From positions 102,427 through 166,426 of the forward strand of contig NZ_JACJPF010000052.1 in the NCBI RefSeq assembly GCF_014695915.1: 64,000 nucleotides of DNA. The letters run 5' to 3'. Positions 14,393 through 23,536 of this stretch are shown here, piece after piece. Origin of the DNA: Trichocoleus sp. FACHB-40. Lineage in GTDB: Bacteria; Cyanobacteriota; Cyanobacteriia; Cyanobacteriales; FACHB-T130. The first letter of the stretch is position 1. The number at the start of each line of letters is the position of its first letter. The position numbers and the translations under genes were made by a program. Under the pieces are notes generated by a model. The model ran no database searches. It was not told the DNA's origin and was given only the letters and a program-made list of their open reading frames with translations.

Positions 14393-15892
14393 ATGCTGCT
14401 AACTGTTGAGATGCTGCGGCACTACCAACGCTGTAGTCGCCGAGCTTTTTTAGATGTATACGGAGATCCTATCGGACAGGATTTTCAGAATGATTTTCGC
14501 GCCAAACTGCAACAGGATCGGTATGCTCTACAGCAAACTATTCTGGCAGGGCGCACTTATGATAAACCAAATTTTCCTTACGGAGATTGGGACGCAGGTG
14601 CAAATGCCACTAAGGTATTGATGCAACAAGGCGTTGAACTAATTTACCGAGGAGTGCTGCTGGCAGATTTTGGGGAAGCACAGGAGTATTTTGTCGAGAC
14701 AACGGCGGAAACCAATTACCAATTACCGCCGGGAATTTCTCTAATAAGTCGTCCCGATTTGTTGGTTAAACAACCAGGACAGTCTATCTTTGGAGATTGG
14801 ATTTACGTCCCCGTTGACATTCATCTGGGTAAGCGTCCTAAGCAAGAATATCAAGTTGTCGCTGCTTATCACGCTTTGCTACTGGCAACTATGCAGGGAG
14901 TTTTACCGAGTCAAGCTTGGTTAATGTTGCGTCGCCCAAACCCTCACTATACGGTAAATTTGAGTAAATGCCTGCCTCAGATGCAGTCGGTTTGCCTTGA
15001 ATGTATCGAAATGCTGCTTCAAGAGCAAGAGCCAGAGGTGTTTATTTCTCGTCATCGGTGCAATCTTTGTCCTTGGTTGAACGAGTGCTATGGCGTGGCG
15101 AAATCTCAACAGCACATCTCTTTACTTGCGGGTGTTACGCCTAGCCGCTACCAGTATTTGCGATCGCTTGGACTAACGAGTGTAGAGTTGCTGGCTGATG
15201 CTGATTTTACTGAGTTAGAGCCTGTTTTGGGGGAAGAGGCGGCACAATTGTTGATTTGCCAAGCGCAATGCGCGATCGCAAATCAAGCAATGCCTTTGAC
15301 AAGTTCCGCCCAACAGTTTACTATCCCCAAAGATTTACTCGCTTCCCCCATAGAATTGTATTTTGATATTGAGGCAGAGCCGGGACTGGATCTTGACTAT
15401 CTGCTAGGAGTCTTGGTTGTTGATCGCCAAGCCAAAACTGAAACATTTCATCCCTTTTTAGCAGAACAACCAGCTTCGGAAGGCTTAATCTGGCAACAAT
15501 TTTTAGATTTGGTGACAGCTTATCCTCAAGCTCCCATTTTCCATTTCTGCGATTACGAAGTCCTGACCGTGAAGCGGCTAGCTAAGTGCTACAACACGCC
15601 GCGAGAGGTGAGAGAAACTATCTTGTCCCGCTTTATTGACATCCATCTGTGGGTAACAACTACGGTGACAATGCCTGTGGAAAGTTACGCCCTCAAACCA
15701 ATTGCCCATTGGCTAGGCTTTGAGTGGCGCGATCCTGGAGCTAATGGACAGTTGTCCATATATTGGTATGACCAATGGTTAAAAACAGGCGATCGCACTT
15801 TTCTTGATACCATTATTCGCTACAACGAAGATGATTGCCGCGCCACCCATCACCTTAAAGATTGGCTGGTAAACTTTTTGCAGGATTTGTAG
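14393..15892 (+). CDS. TM0106-family RecB-like nuclease
   Basis: The 499-residue protein has an N-terminal RecB/Cas4-like half, with D127 and nearby residues in RPDLLVKQPG and a PVDIHLGKRPKQEYQ motif. A cysteine cluster CNLCPWLNEC can bind an iron-sulfur centre. The C-terminal half is RNase H-like with YFDIEAEPG, HFCDYEVLTVKRLAK and YNEDDCRATHHL, the order of DEDD-type exonucleases. This fused architecture is typical of the TM0106 family, whose biological role is not established. It starts 129 bases outside the transposon end, so it is host sequence next to the insertion. Confidence 0.88.
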   Translation: MLLTVEMLRHYQRCSRRAFLDVYGDPIGQDFQNDFRAKLQQDRYALQQTILAGRTYDKPNFPYGDWDAGANATKVLMQQGVELIYRGVLLADFGEAQEYFVETTAETNYQLPPGISLISRPDLLVKQPGQSIFGDWIYVPVDIHLGKRPKQEYQVVAAYHALLLATMQGVLPSQAWLMLRRPNPHYTVNLSKCLPQMQSVCLECIEMLLQEQEPEVFISRHRCNLCPWLNECYGVAKSQQHISLLAGVTPSRYQYLRSLGLTSVELLADADFTELEPVLGEEAAQLLICQAQCAIANQAMPLTSSAQQFTIPKDLLASPIELYFDIEAEPGLDLDYLLGVLVVDRQAKTETFHPFLAEQPASEGLIWQQFLDLVTAYPQAPIFHFCDYEVLTVKRLAKCYNTPREVRETILSRFIDIHLWVTTTVTMPVESYALKPIAHWLGFEWRDPGANGQLSIYWYDQWLKTGDRTFLDTIIRYNEDDCRATHHLKDWLVNFLQDL

Positions 15893-16045
15893 AGTAGGTA
15901 TTGCCCATCCTACTCCTTTACAAAATCCTCATAAATTTAAAGATTTGGTATAGCTGTCTATTCAATAACCTCTTCTTAAGAAAATCTTATCTTTATGTTG
16001 ATAAGGTACTGGGTGATTTGCTTAACACATTTTCACCATACTGTC

Positions 16046-17275
16046 ATGCAGAAAACTACCAGATTTTTGAAGCCATTAAGAAAAATTTCTCTGAGTTTAG
16101 TCGGTGGATTCACCACTGCCATAATCGCAGCGCATCCCTCTGAGGCGGTTACGATTACAGGAGTAGATTTTTTAGGACAATCGACCTTTCCTACTCAAAC
16201 CTTTTTTCAGGAAACACAATTGGGAGGGTTATCGGGAATTACTTATGACCCAACTAAAAATGTTTATTACAGTATTTCCGATGACCGCAGTCAGTTTAAT
16301 CCGGCTAGGTTCTACACGCTCCAGATCGATATCAGTGATGGGGTTTTGGAACAGGGGGAAGTAACTCCTTTAGAAGTGACAACCCTGTTAAATCAAAATA
16401 ATCAGCCTTTTCCCGCTTTAAGTCTCGATCCAGAAGGTATAGCCCTTACTAGCAATGGAACTGTGTTTATTTCTTCTGAAGGAGATGCCAATCAATTAAT
16501 CAATCCCTTCGTTAACGAGTTTTCCTTATCTGGACAGCAATTAAAGGCTTTGCCTGTTCCTGAAAAGTTCTTTCCCACTGCCGATAAAAGTAGTGGTATT
16601 CGCAACAATTTATCTTTTGAAAGCCTGACGCTGACACCAAACCAAAAATACTTGTTTACAGCTACAGAGAATGCTCTATTTCAGGATGGTGCCGCCGCTG
16701 ACATTAATATTAGCAGCCCTTCCCGGATTTTAAAGTACGACCTGAGTGCAGGAAAGCCAGTAGCAGAATTTTTATATGTAACCGAGCCAGTGGCAGCAGC
16801 ACCGATTCCGGCTACAGATTTTAAAACTAATGGATTAGTTGATTTACTAGCTGTTGATGATAATACATTCCTCAGTTTAGAACGGTCTTTCTCGGTGGGA
16901 GTGGGAAATACTATTAAGCTGTTTGAGGTATCTTTAGAAAAAGCTACTGACATCAGCAATATTAACAGCCTCAGCCAGATTGACATTAAATCCATCAAAA
17001 CCGCAAAGAAAGAGCTGTTGCTTGATTTCTCGGAATTAAAATTGACTTTAGATAATATTGAAGGTCTGACCTTTGGCCCAGATTTGGCAGATGGGCGAAA
17101 GTCGTTGATTGTTGTCGCTGACAACAACTTTAGCGATACTCAGTTCACTCAGATCCTAGCTTTTGGTGTCAAGACCAGATCACCTCGTGAAGTTCCGGAA
17201 CCGAGCGCGATCGCATCTTTTGCTTTTCTGACACTTGTCGGACTCCAACTCAAGCGCCGCGTCCACAGCTCGTGA
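16046..17275 (+). CDS. secreted phytase-like esterase with PEP-CTERM sorting signal
   Basis: The ATG at 16046 is chosen because it starts a normal signal peptide (MQKTTRFLKPLRKISLSLVGG, cleavage after SEA); an upstream ATG at 15995 would put 17 residues before it. The body (GLSGITYDPTKNVYYSISDDRS, SLDPEGIALTSNGTVFISSEGD, FESLTLTPNQKYLFTATENALFQ, LDNIEGLTFGPDL) matches the esterase-like phytase domain, a beta-propeller. The C-terminus has PEPSAIASFAFLTLVGLQLKRR, a PEP-CTERM motif, hydrophobic segment and basic end. This predicts export and processing at the cell surface. Substrate is unknown. Confidence 0.85.
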   Translation: MQKTTRFLKPLRKISLSLVGGFTTAIIAAHPSEAVTITGVDFLGQSTFPTQTFFQETQLGGLSGITYDPTKNVYYSISDDRSQFNPARFYTLQIDISDGVLEQGEVTPLEVTTLLNQNNQPFPALSLDPEGIALTSNGTVFISSEGDANQLINPFVNEFSLSGQQLKALPVPEKFFPTADKSSGIRNNLSFESLTLTPNQKYLFTATENALFQDGAAADINISSPSRILKYDLSAGKPVAEFLYVTEPVAAAPIPATDFKTNGLVDLLAVDDNTFLSLERSFSVGVGNTIKLFEVSLEKATDISNINSLSQIDIKSIKTAKKELLLDFSELKLTLDNIEGLTFGPDLADGRKSLIVVADNNFSDTQFTQILAFGVKTRSPREVPEPSAIASFAFLTLVGLQLKRRVHSS

Positions 17276-17452
17276 ACCCTCCCGGTTGACGAAAAGAGAG
17301 CCTTTCTTCTTTCTTAAAGCCTCCTCCCCGGAGGCGGGGACGGGCTTTGGGAAGGCTTCCGGACTGCGGCTAAAAAATCTTTTTTCAGCCTATTGACAAA
17401 CTTGTTTAGAGTTGCAATAATAGATTCTGGCTTGAAAAACGAAGCCAAATAA

Positions 17453-17526
17453 GGGACTGTAGTTCAATTGGTTAGAGCACCGCCCTGTCACGGCGGAAGT
17501 TGCGGGTTCGAGCCCCGTCAGTCCCG
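17453..17526 (+). tRNA. tRNA-Asp (GTC)
   Basis: The 74 bases fold as a cloverleaf. GGGACTG pairs with CAGTCCC, the D-arm is TTCAATTGGTTAGA, and the anticodon loop CTGTCAC between CCGCC and GGCGG gives anticodon GTC. The T-loop is GGGTTCGAGCCCC. The CCA is not encoded. It is not the likely CAST homing target, because its anticodon arm differs from the 14079 spacer and it lies on the wrong side of the element. Confidence 0.97.
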
Positions 17527-17532
17527 TAAAAA

Positions 17533-17562
17533 GTAGGGGTGGGGAAATAAACCCACCCCTAC
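17533..17562. terminator. hairpin after tRNA-Asp
   Basis: GTAGGGGTGGG and CCCACCCCTAC form a perfect 11-bp stem with an eight-base loop just after the tRNA. There is no clear T-run, so it may be an RNA-processing or repeat element rather than a standard terminator. Confidence 0.5.
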
Positions 17563-17612
17563 GCTTATTATCAGGTAGAACAGATATAGAAAGATAACAA
17601 GAGAAGTAAGCT

Positions 17613-19052
17613 GTGACCGTTAGAGTTCGGATTGCACCAAGTCCTACTGGAAATTTACACATTGGTACGGCGAGAACGGCTGTATTTAACTGGCTGTTTG
17701 CCCGACATCATGGCGGCAAATTCATCCTACGAATCGAAGACACAGATGAAATGCGATCGCGCCCCGAATATACTCAGAACATCCTTGATGGTTTGAGCTG
17801 GCTGGGGCTGAATTGGGATGAAGGGCCACTATTTCAATCAAAGCGCCTCGACCTCTATCGGCAAGCCATTCAAACCTTGCTAGATAAAGGCTTTGCCTAT
17901 CGCTGTTACACCAGCGAAGGCGAACTGGAGGAAATGCGGGAAGCTCAGAAAGCAAGAAAAGAAGCTCCTCGCTACGACAACCGCCACCGCAACCTGACAC
18001 CAGAGCAGCAAACTGCCTATGAAGCAGAAGGCCGCCGCCCGGTGATTCGCTTCAAAATAGATGATGACAGGGAAATTGCCTGGAATGACCAGGTGCGGGG
18101 AAGAGTGAGCTGGAAAGCCAGCGATCTTGGCGGCGACATGGTGATTGCGCGTGCGTCAGATAATCCTATTGGCCAGCCGCTTTACAACTTGGCAGTAGTG
18201 GTGGATGACATTGATATGCAAATCACCCATGTCATCCGAGGCGAAGATCATATCGCCAATACAGCCAAACAGATTTTGCTATATGAAGCGCTGGGAACGA
18301 CTGTACCAGAATTTGCCCACACCCCTTTGATTTTGAATCAAACCGGACAAAAATTGTCTAAACGAGATGGAGTGACTTCCATTTTCGACTTCAAAAAGAT
18401 GGGCTACACTGCTCCCGCTTTAGTCAATTACATGACGTTGCTGGGATGGACAGCGCCAGACTCGACTAAGGAAATCTTTACCCTGGAAGAAGCTGCTAAA
18501 GAGTTTAGCTTTGAGCGCGTCAACAAGGCTGGGGCGAAGTTTGACTGGGATAAGCTGAATTGGCTCAACAGTCAGTATCTGCACAAAATGCCAGTGGATG
18601 AGCTGTTAGAGCAGTTGATTCCCTATTGGCAAGAAGCGGGGTATGAATTCGATCCAGTAAGCGATCGCCCTTGGCTAGAAAAGCTGACTTCCCTGTTGGG
18701 AGCAAGTTTGGTTCGGTTGCAAGATGCAGTCGAGATGAGTCGAATTTTCTTTAGCCAAACCGTCGCTTACAGCGAAGAAGCACTAACTCAATTACAGCAA
18801 GAAGGCAGCGATACCGCTTTTTCTGGGATTCTGAATGCCTTAGAAAATCATCAATCTCTAAGCGTAGAGGTAGCTCAAGACATCATCAAACAGGTGACAA
18901 AAGAGAAAAACCTGAAGAAAGGGTTAGTGATGCGAAGTCTCAGAGCCGCCCTTACCGGAGAACTGCACGGCCCCGACCTGATGGAATCTTGGGCGATATT
19001 GAATCAACGGGGACTGGATAAGTTGCGCTTAAACCAAGCGCTGGAAAAGTAA
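17613..19052 (+). CDS. gltX: glutamate-tRNA ligase
   Basis: The 479-residue class I synthetase charges tRNA-Glu and in cyanobacteria also feeds the C5 pathway to tetrapyrroles. The HIGH-type motif HIGT is at residues 16-19 within [15 protein letters not shown], and the KMSKS-type motif KLSKR is at 247-251. FILRIEDTD and the C-terminal anticodon-binding part ([22 protein letters not shown]) are present. The start is a GTG at 17613 preceded by GAGAAG seven bases upstream. The gene follows tRNA-Asp and a hairpin. An inverted-repeat terminator follows the stop. Confidence 0.97.
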   Translation: MTVRVRIAPSPTGNLHIGTARTAVFNWLFARHHGGKFILRIEDTDEMRSRPEYTQNILDGLSWLGLNWDEGPLFQSKRLDLYRQAIQTLLDKGFAYRCYTSEGELEEMREAQKARKEAPRYDNRHRNLTPEQQTAYEAEGRRPVIRFKIDDDREIAWNDQVRGRVSWKASDLGGDMVIARASDNPIGQPLYNLAVVVDDIDMQITHVIRGEDHIANTAKQILLYEALGTTVPEFAHTPLILNQTGQKLSKRDGVTSIFDFKKMGYTAPALVNYMTLLGWTAPDSTKEIFTLEEAAKEFSFERVNKAGAKFDWDKLNWLNSQYLHKMPVDELLEQLIPYWQEAGYEFDPVSDRPWLEKLTSLLGASLVRLQDAVEMSRIFFSQTVAYSEEALTQLQQEGSDTAFSGILNALENHQSLSVEVAQDIIKQVTKEKNLKKGLVMRSLRAALTGELHGPDLMESWAILNQRGLDKLRLNQALEK

Positions 19053-19057
19053 AAAGT

Positions 19058-19101
19058 AAAAAGGCAAAAGGCAACAGAAAGAAATTGTTTTTTGCCTTTT
19101 T
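19058..19101 (+). terminator. terminator after gltX
   Basis: AAAAAGGCAAAA (19058-19069) pairs with TTTTGCCTTTTT (19090-19101), giving a stem ending in a T-run directly after the gltX stop. Confidence 0.7.
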
Positions 19102-19195
19102 CTGCGGAACTCAGTATGGGAGAGGCGCGTCACTGCTAATTTCAATCCTTAATAGGTATTGAAACCCCCGTCCCGCTAAAATACTACACCAATTT

Positions 19196-19792
19196 ATGAA
19201 TAAGTCTAATAACCAAGGTGCCTTTGGTAGAGTAGTGAGGATGTACAAATCCGTACCCAATCTAAGGGAAAGATTACTACGGAAGCCTGTCAGGGCAACC
19301 ATTACCAGCTTAGCCCTGATAACACTTGGGCTAATTAGCCTTTCCAAAGTGCAAGCCCAGTCAGTACAATCTCCGCCCATATTCGAGAATGTGACCCTTG
19401 GCCCCAGGTTTTCTCCCGACCCCCTGACCATTCGCGGCATCAGTGGCGGTGAAGTGTCAGCAGCAAAAATCGCTGGTCGCCAAGAAACCGCCACCGGGCC
19501 TTGTGTTGGTTTTACAGACGAAAAGCCTGACCATACAGTGGTTTTGACTTCGTTTTTTAACTATCTAGCAATCGAAGTCCAAAGCCCCGAAGACACAACC
19601 ATAGTCATCAAAGGCCCTGGTGGCAGCTGGTGCAACGATGAGTATCAAGGGAAAAATCCTGGGCTTGCTGGACAATGGCAACCTGGTACTTATGGAATTT
19701 GGGTGGGTTCCTACGACAAAAGTAAGTTTCACCCCTACATCATCAAAATTAGTGAAGTAAACTTGCTCAATCCAGGCCCCTTCCGGCGTTAA
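19196..19792 (+). CDS. secreted protein with pre-peptidase C-terminal-like domain
   Basis: The 198-residue protein has a basic N-terminus and a hydrophobic stretch (ITSLALITLGLISLSKVQAQ) ending in a plausible signal-peptidase site. Translation could also begin at Met16. The C-terminal 90 residues (FFNYLAIEVQSPEDTTIVIKG, WCNDEYQG, GTYGIWVGSYDKSKFHPYIIKISE) have the beta-sandwich pattern of pre-peptidase C-terminal domains found on exported proteins. No enzyme motif is present. It is convergent to a low-complexity minus-strand remnant. The function is unknown. Confidence 0.7.
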   Translation: MNKSNNQGAFGRVVRMYKSVPNLRERLLRKPVRATITSLALITLGLISLSKVQAQSVQSPPIFENVTLGPRFSPDPLTIRGISGGEVSAAKIAGRQETATGPCVGFTDEKPDHTVVLTSFFNYLAIEVQSPEDTTIVIKGPGGSWCNDEYQGKNPGLAGQWQPGTYGIWVGSYDKSKFHPYIIKISEVNLLNPGPFRR

Positions 19793-19795
19793 TTA

Positions 19796-20065
19796 CCTAC
19801 GGCTACCAGTCGCCACCGCTACCGCCTCCGCCACTACTGCCGCCGCCAAAATCGCTGCTGCGACAGTCACTGCTGTAACTACTGACATCTGAACTCCAGC
19901 TACTGCTGTTAGTGTCGGAACTAATACTGCTGGGAGTGTCACTGTTGGTGCCTGAACTCCAGCCGTTGTAATCAGTAAACTAGCCCAACCCATCTGTTTA
20001 AGCATATTTTTGCTGGCTTGGCAAGAAGGCACCTGGGCGATATTAACCACATTTTTCGCGAGCAA
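19796..20065 (-). pseudogene. possible remnant of a small membrane protein with Ser/Gly-rich tail
   Basis: One minus-strand frame ends SSDFGGGSSGGGGSGGDW before a stop at 19803-19805, a tail common on small cyanobacterial TPM-type proteins, but it is closed upstream at about 19985. Another frame is open over 90 codons, yet reads only as Ala/Val-rich low complexity. A frameshifted remnant explains both. Otherwise this 336-bp gap holds only the hom upstream region. Confidence 0.35.
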
Positions 20066-20128
20066 TATTCCAGAATGTTGATGAACGCTTGTAGGCTATA
20101 TATGAGATAAATTTGAGTTTAAAGAGCT

Positions 20129-21433
20129 GTGACGTTCAAAATTGGTTTATTAGGACTGGGGACAGTCGGCATGGGTACGGCGGAGATTTTGCTAGATCCG
20201 CGATCGCGTCATCCGCTGCTTTCGGAAATAGAGATTTATCGAGTGGGAGTGCGATCGCTTGACAAACCCCGACCTGTACAACTGCCAGAAGCCCTCCTGA
20301 CAACGGATTTAGAGAGTATAGTCAGCGATCCAAATATTGATATTGTGGTGGAGGTAATTGGGGGATTGGAACCAGCGCGATCGCTAATTTTAAAAGCGAT
20401 CGCCAGTGGTAAGCACGTAGTCACTGCTAATAAAGCAGTAATTTCCCGATACGGAGATGAAATTTATACCGCTGCTAATCAGGCGGGTGTTTATGTGATG
20501 CTAGAGGCAGCTGTAGGCGGCGGCATCCCGGTGATTCAACCCCTGAAGCAGGCGCTAGGTGTCAACCGAATTCACTCGGTCACAGGCATTGTTAACGGCA
20601 CAACTAACTACATTCTCAGCCGGATGCAAACTGAAGGGGGAGAATTTGGCCATATTTTGGCAGATGCCCAGCAACTAGGTTACGCCGAAGCCGATCCAAC
20701 TGCTGATGTAGATGGTTTAGATGCCGCCGATAAGATAGCGATTCTGGCTTCCTTGGCGTTTGGGGGACGGATTAAACTGCCAGAGGTTTACTGTGAGGGA
20801 ATTTCTAAGGTAAGTGCAGCAGATATTGCTTACGCAGAAAAATTGGGGTTTGTAATTAAATTACTAGCGATCGCAAAACAGGGACTAGGGGAAGAATCAA
20901 AGCCATCTCCTCTGTCAGTAAGAGTTCATCCCACCCTTGTCCCGAAGACGCATCCCCTCGCCAGTATCAGTGGTGTCTACAACGCTATCCTCGTAGAAGG
21001 CGAACCGATTGGGCAAGTAATGTTTTACGGACGGGGTGCGGGTTCTGGCCCCACTGCCAGCGCCGTTGTGTCGGATATTTTAAATATTGCCGCCGTTTTG
21101 AAAAGCGCTCCCAACGCGCAGATGCTTCATCCACTATTAAGTTGTTCCCATCAAGATTATTGCGCGATCGCGCCGATAGACGAGCTAGTAACGCGGTTTT
21201 ACGCCCGCTTTCTCACCTTGGATCGTCCAGGCGTAATTGGCAAATTGGGAACAAGTTTCGGCAACCACAATGTTAGCCTCGAATCCGTCGTCCAGACTGG
21301 CATTCACAACGAACTTGCCGAAATTGTCGTCGTTACTCACGATGTCCGAGAAGGAAATTTTAGACAAGCCCTAGATGAAATTCGCACCCTGGATACCATA
21401 GACAGTATTCCCAGCATTTTACGAGTTTTATGA
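20129..21433 (+). CDS. hom: homoserine dehydrogenase
   Basis: The 434-residue enzyme reduces aspartate semialdehyde to homoserine in threonine and methionine synthesis. The NAD(P) motif GLGTVGMGTAEIL is at residues 8-20. VVTANKAVISRYG, GTTNYILSRM, and GYAEADPTADVDGLDAADK are catalytic-domain signatures. A C-terminal ACT domain (LDRPGVIGKLGTSFGNHNVSLESVVQ) suggests threonine feedback control. The start is a GTG, with AAAGAG just upstream. Its stop overlaps the ATG of the next gene (ATGA), so the two may be co-translated although functionally unrelated. Confidence 0.96.
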   Translation: MTFKIGLLGLGTVGMGTAEILLDPRSRHPLLSEIEIYRVGVRSLDKPRPVQLPEALLTTDLESIVSDPNIDIVVEVIGGLEPARSLILKAIASGKHVVTANKAVISRYGDEIYTAANQAGVYVMLEAAVGGGIPVIQPLKQALGVNRIHSVTGIVNGTTNYILSRMQTEGGEFGHILADAQQLGYAEADPTADVDGLDAADKIAILASLAFGGRIKLPEVYCEGISKVSAADIAYAEKLGFVIKLLAIAKQGLGEESKPSPLSVRVHPTLVPKTHPLASISGVYNAILVEGEPIGQVMFYGRGAGSGPTASAVVSDILNIAAVLKSAPNAQMLHPLLSCSHQDYCAIAPIDELVTRFYARFLTLDRPGVIGKLGTSFGNHNVSLESVVQTGIHNELAEIVVVTHDVREGNFRQALDEIRTLDTIDSIPSILRVL

Positions 21434-22413
21434 ATAGGCAACAGGCAACAAGTGACAGGCAAAAATTCCGGCTTTTTTTTCCTGTTTCCCTTCAAAATTG
21501 TAGGATGGGCAAGATGCCTACCTTCGTAGGAATGGCTTTTTGCCTTGTTCTAGCCGCGTCGGAAAAATCAGCTGTAGCTGATGAGATTTTCCCTGCACCC
21601 CCCCCGTCAATCCAGGGAACACCTGGGGGAACTGAATCACTTTGCCCAAAGCCAGCCCTAGATCGCGTGACTCGTCATACAGTTGTCGCTGGTGAAACTC
21701 TGCAAAGCATTGCCAGTAAATACAATCTCATCTCTGCTACCCTCATGGGCATGAACCCGTCTTTACGACAAGGCAAAGCACCAGTAGGGGCAGAAATTTT
21801 GATTCCTCCCTACAATGGCATTCGCGTCCAAGTTCCTACCGGGCAAACTTGGGAAGATGTAGCCAAAACCTACCGAATCCGTGCCGATGTACTATATGAG
21901 GTGAATGGTTGCCAGAAAAATCCTAGAGTTGTATTCGTACCTGGGGTAAATTGGTCGCCTGCAAGTCTCGCTGGACCTAATAACCGGAAACTAGCCCAGT
22001 ATCCCTTACCCACAACGGCAGCGATCGCGCTTGGTTATGGCTGGCAGATAAATCCTGTTAGTAATGAAGTGGCTTTCCATAGCGGTATAGATTTGTTAGC
22101 CGAAACTGGGACACCTGTGCTGGCAGTAGATCCGGGGACTGTCGCCTTTGCTGGCGATCGCGGAAATTACGGAAATTTAGTAGTCATTAATCATTCCGGA
22201 GGTCGTCAAACCCGTTATGCCCACCTTGCCACAATTGATGTAAGTCTTGGCGAAAAAGTTAACCAGGGAGATGTCCTGGGAACAGTGGGTTCCACAGGAC
22301 TCCCTGATTTAGACCAACCCCATCTGCATTTTGAGTTGCGCTACAATTCTAATTTAGGCTGGGTGGCACAAGATCCACAACCTTTCCTTCGGCCAGTAGC
22401 TGTTAATAGATAG
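21430..22413 (+). CDS. LysM and M23-family peptidoglycan peptidase
   Basis: The 327-residue exported protein has an N-terminal hydrophobic segment (MPTFVGMAFCLVLAAS) and two LysM-like repeats (HTVVAGETLQSIASKYNL and VQVPTGQTWEDVAKTYRI) that bind glycan. A C-terminal M23 domain carries FHSGIDLLAETGTPVLAVDPG, YGNLVVINHSGG, RYAHL and QPHLHFELR. The zinc ligands H, D (HSGID) and H (HLHFE) are present, so it may be an active endopeptidase. The first possible ATG overlaps the hom stop; a start nearer the hydrophobic segment (Met26 or Met29) is also possible. Confidence 0.9.
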   Translation: MNRQQATSDRQKFRLFFPVSLQNCRMGKMPTFVGMAFCLVLAASEKSAVADEIFPAPPPSIQGTPGGTESLCPKPALDRVTRHTVVAGETLQSIASKYNLISATLMGMNPSLRQGKAPVGAEILIPPYNGIRVQVPTGQTWEDVAKTYRIRADVLYEVNGCQKNPRVVFVPGVNWSPASLAGPNNRKLAQYPLPTTAAIALGYGWQINPVSNEVAFHSGIDLLAETGTPVLAVDPGTVAFAGDRGNYGNLVVINHSGGRQTRYAHLATIDVSLGEKVNQGDVLGTVGSTGLPDLDQPHLHFELRYNSNLGWVAQDPQPFLRPVAVNR

Positions 22414-22489
22414 TAGGTAATGCGTATTCAGAGCTACTTTACCTATTACCCATTACCAATTACCAAACCCCGCACGCCTAAGAAGCATC

Positions 22490-23284
22490 TCACGCCTTTT
22501 TATAGATGCGGATATAGTCAATATCTAAGTAAGTCGGGAACACATTCGTTGTTTGAGGACATCCTGAAAAGCTGCCGCAGTCACCGACAAGATCCCCGAC
22601 TGCCAGCACCATTGGGGAAGCTGGAAACTTTTGTGTGGTAGTAAACTTTTGCACGCCATCGACAAGCCATGTCAATTTTCCGGGTTCCCAAATCACCGTG
22701 TACTCGTGAAACTTGTTGGTGTAGTCTGATTCGTACAGCTTAGAAACTTCAGTCTCGTGTTTACCTTCTGCTGAATAATGCTGCGTAAAGATGTTTTCGT
22801 TAGGCAGGCTTCCTCTGACTTCAGCAAAGTCAATTTCCGGGGGCCATTTAAAGTCCTCTCGCCACAGTGAAATGTAGCCTTGAGTGCCTGCCCCTTGAGG
22901 CATACGCGCCCGAACTACCCAACGCCCGTAGGTTTGTGCTGTTAGTTGGGTAAAACCCCCAGCAGTGTAAGGATACAAAATTCCATTTTTGGTTACGTTT
23001 TCTTTGGCAATTTTGAGGCGCAAATATCCGTCTTGTACGATGAGTGCTGAGTCTCCATTCCACCACGAAACCGCCCCCCCTGTACTTGGTTTACCCCAGT
23101 ATCGGACGTATTTCGATTTATCGAGGGTACCGGATTTGAACTCATCGCTAAAGGTCATAGTCCAGCCAGGAATGTTGCGATTGCTTCTGGTTTTTGAACC
23201 CTGTGCCGAAACTGTTCCACTAAATATGGAAACGGCCAAAAATAGAGAAAAAAGCAGAATAAGGAAAACTCTTTGTTTTTTCAT
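22490..23284 (-). CDS. secreted glycoside hydrolase family 16 (beta-glucanase-like)
   Basis: The 264-residue protein has a clear signal peptide (VFLILLFSLFLAVSIFSGTVSAQ). Its catalytic motif EIDFAE is at residues 150-155, the ExDxxE of GH16, where E150 and E155 act as nucleophile and acid/base. A strand pattern WWNGDSALIVQDGYLRLKI and HEYTVIWEPGKLTWLVDG supports the jelly-roll fold. Family members cleave beta-1,3 or mixed-linkage glucans or galactans. The exact substrate cannot be decided. It is convergent with the LysM/M23 gene and is followed by the beta-helix genes on the same strand. Confidence 0.9.
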   Translation of the reverse strand: MKKQRVFLILLFSLFLAVSIFSGTVSAQGSKTRSNRNIPGWTMTFSDEFKSGTLDKSKYVRYWGKPSTGGAVSWWNGDSALIVQDGYLRLKIAKENVTKNGILYPYTAGGFTQLTAQTYGRWVVRARMPQGAGTQGYISLWREDFKWPPEIDFAEVRGSLPNENIFTQHYSAEGKHETEVSKLYESDYTNKFHEYTVIWEPGKLTWLVDGVQKFTTTQKFPASPMVLAVGDLVGDCGSFSGCPQTTNVFPTYLDIDYIRIYKKA

Positions 23285-23455
23285 GCCTAGAAATAGTTAA
23301 CGGTTTCTCGACGGCAAACAACAGTCTAATTAACCTTTCTAATTTGGTTAATTTTTACCGGAAATTGCCCAATAAATCTGCCATAAGAAATAAATTTCTA
23401 TTTTGCAGAATCTCAATATAGGGCATTTTTTAAACGCAAATATCCGCGCAGGAAG

Positions 23456-23500
23456 TGCAAAGGTATGCAAAGAGTTATAGTTACTCTTTTGTCCTTTGCA
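23456..23500. terminator. hairpin downstream of the first beta-helix gene
   Basis: TGCAAAGG and CCTTTGCA, together with AAAGAGT and ACTCTTT inside, form a long stem-loop 37 bases after the minus-strand gene end. The following sequence resembles a dispersed cyanobacterial repeat. Confidence 0.45.
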
Positions 23501-23536
23501 ATTACTTCTGCATCCTCTGCGTTAAGACGCTCTTTT

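Noticed and set aside
17453..17526. tRNA-Asp as the CAST target
   Set aside because: It is 3.2 kb beyond the right end and its anticodon arm does not match the candidate homing spacer.
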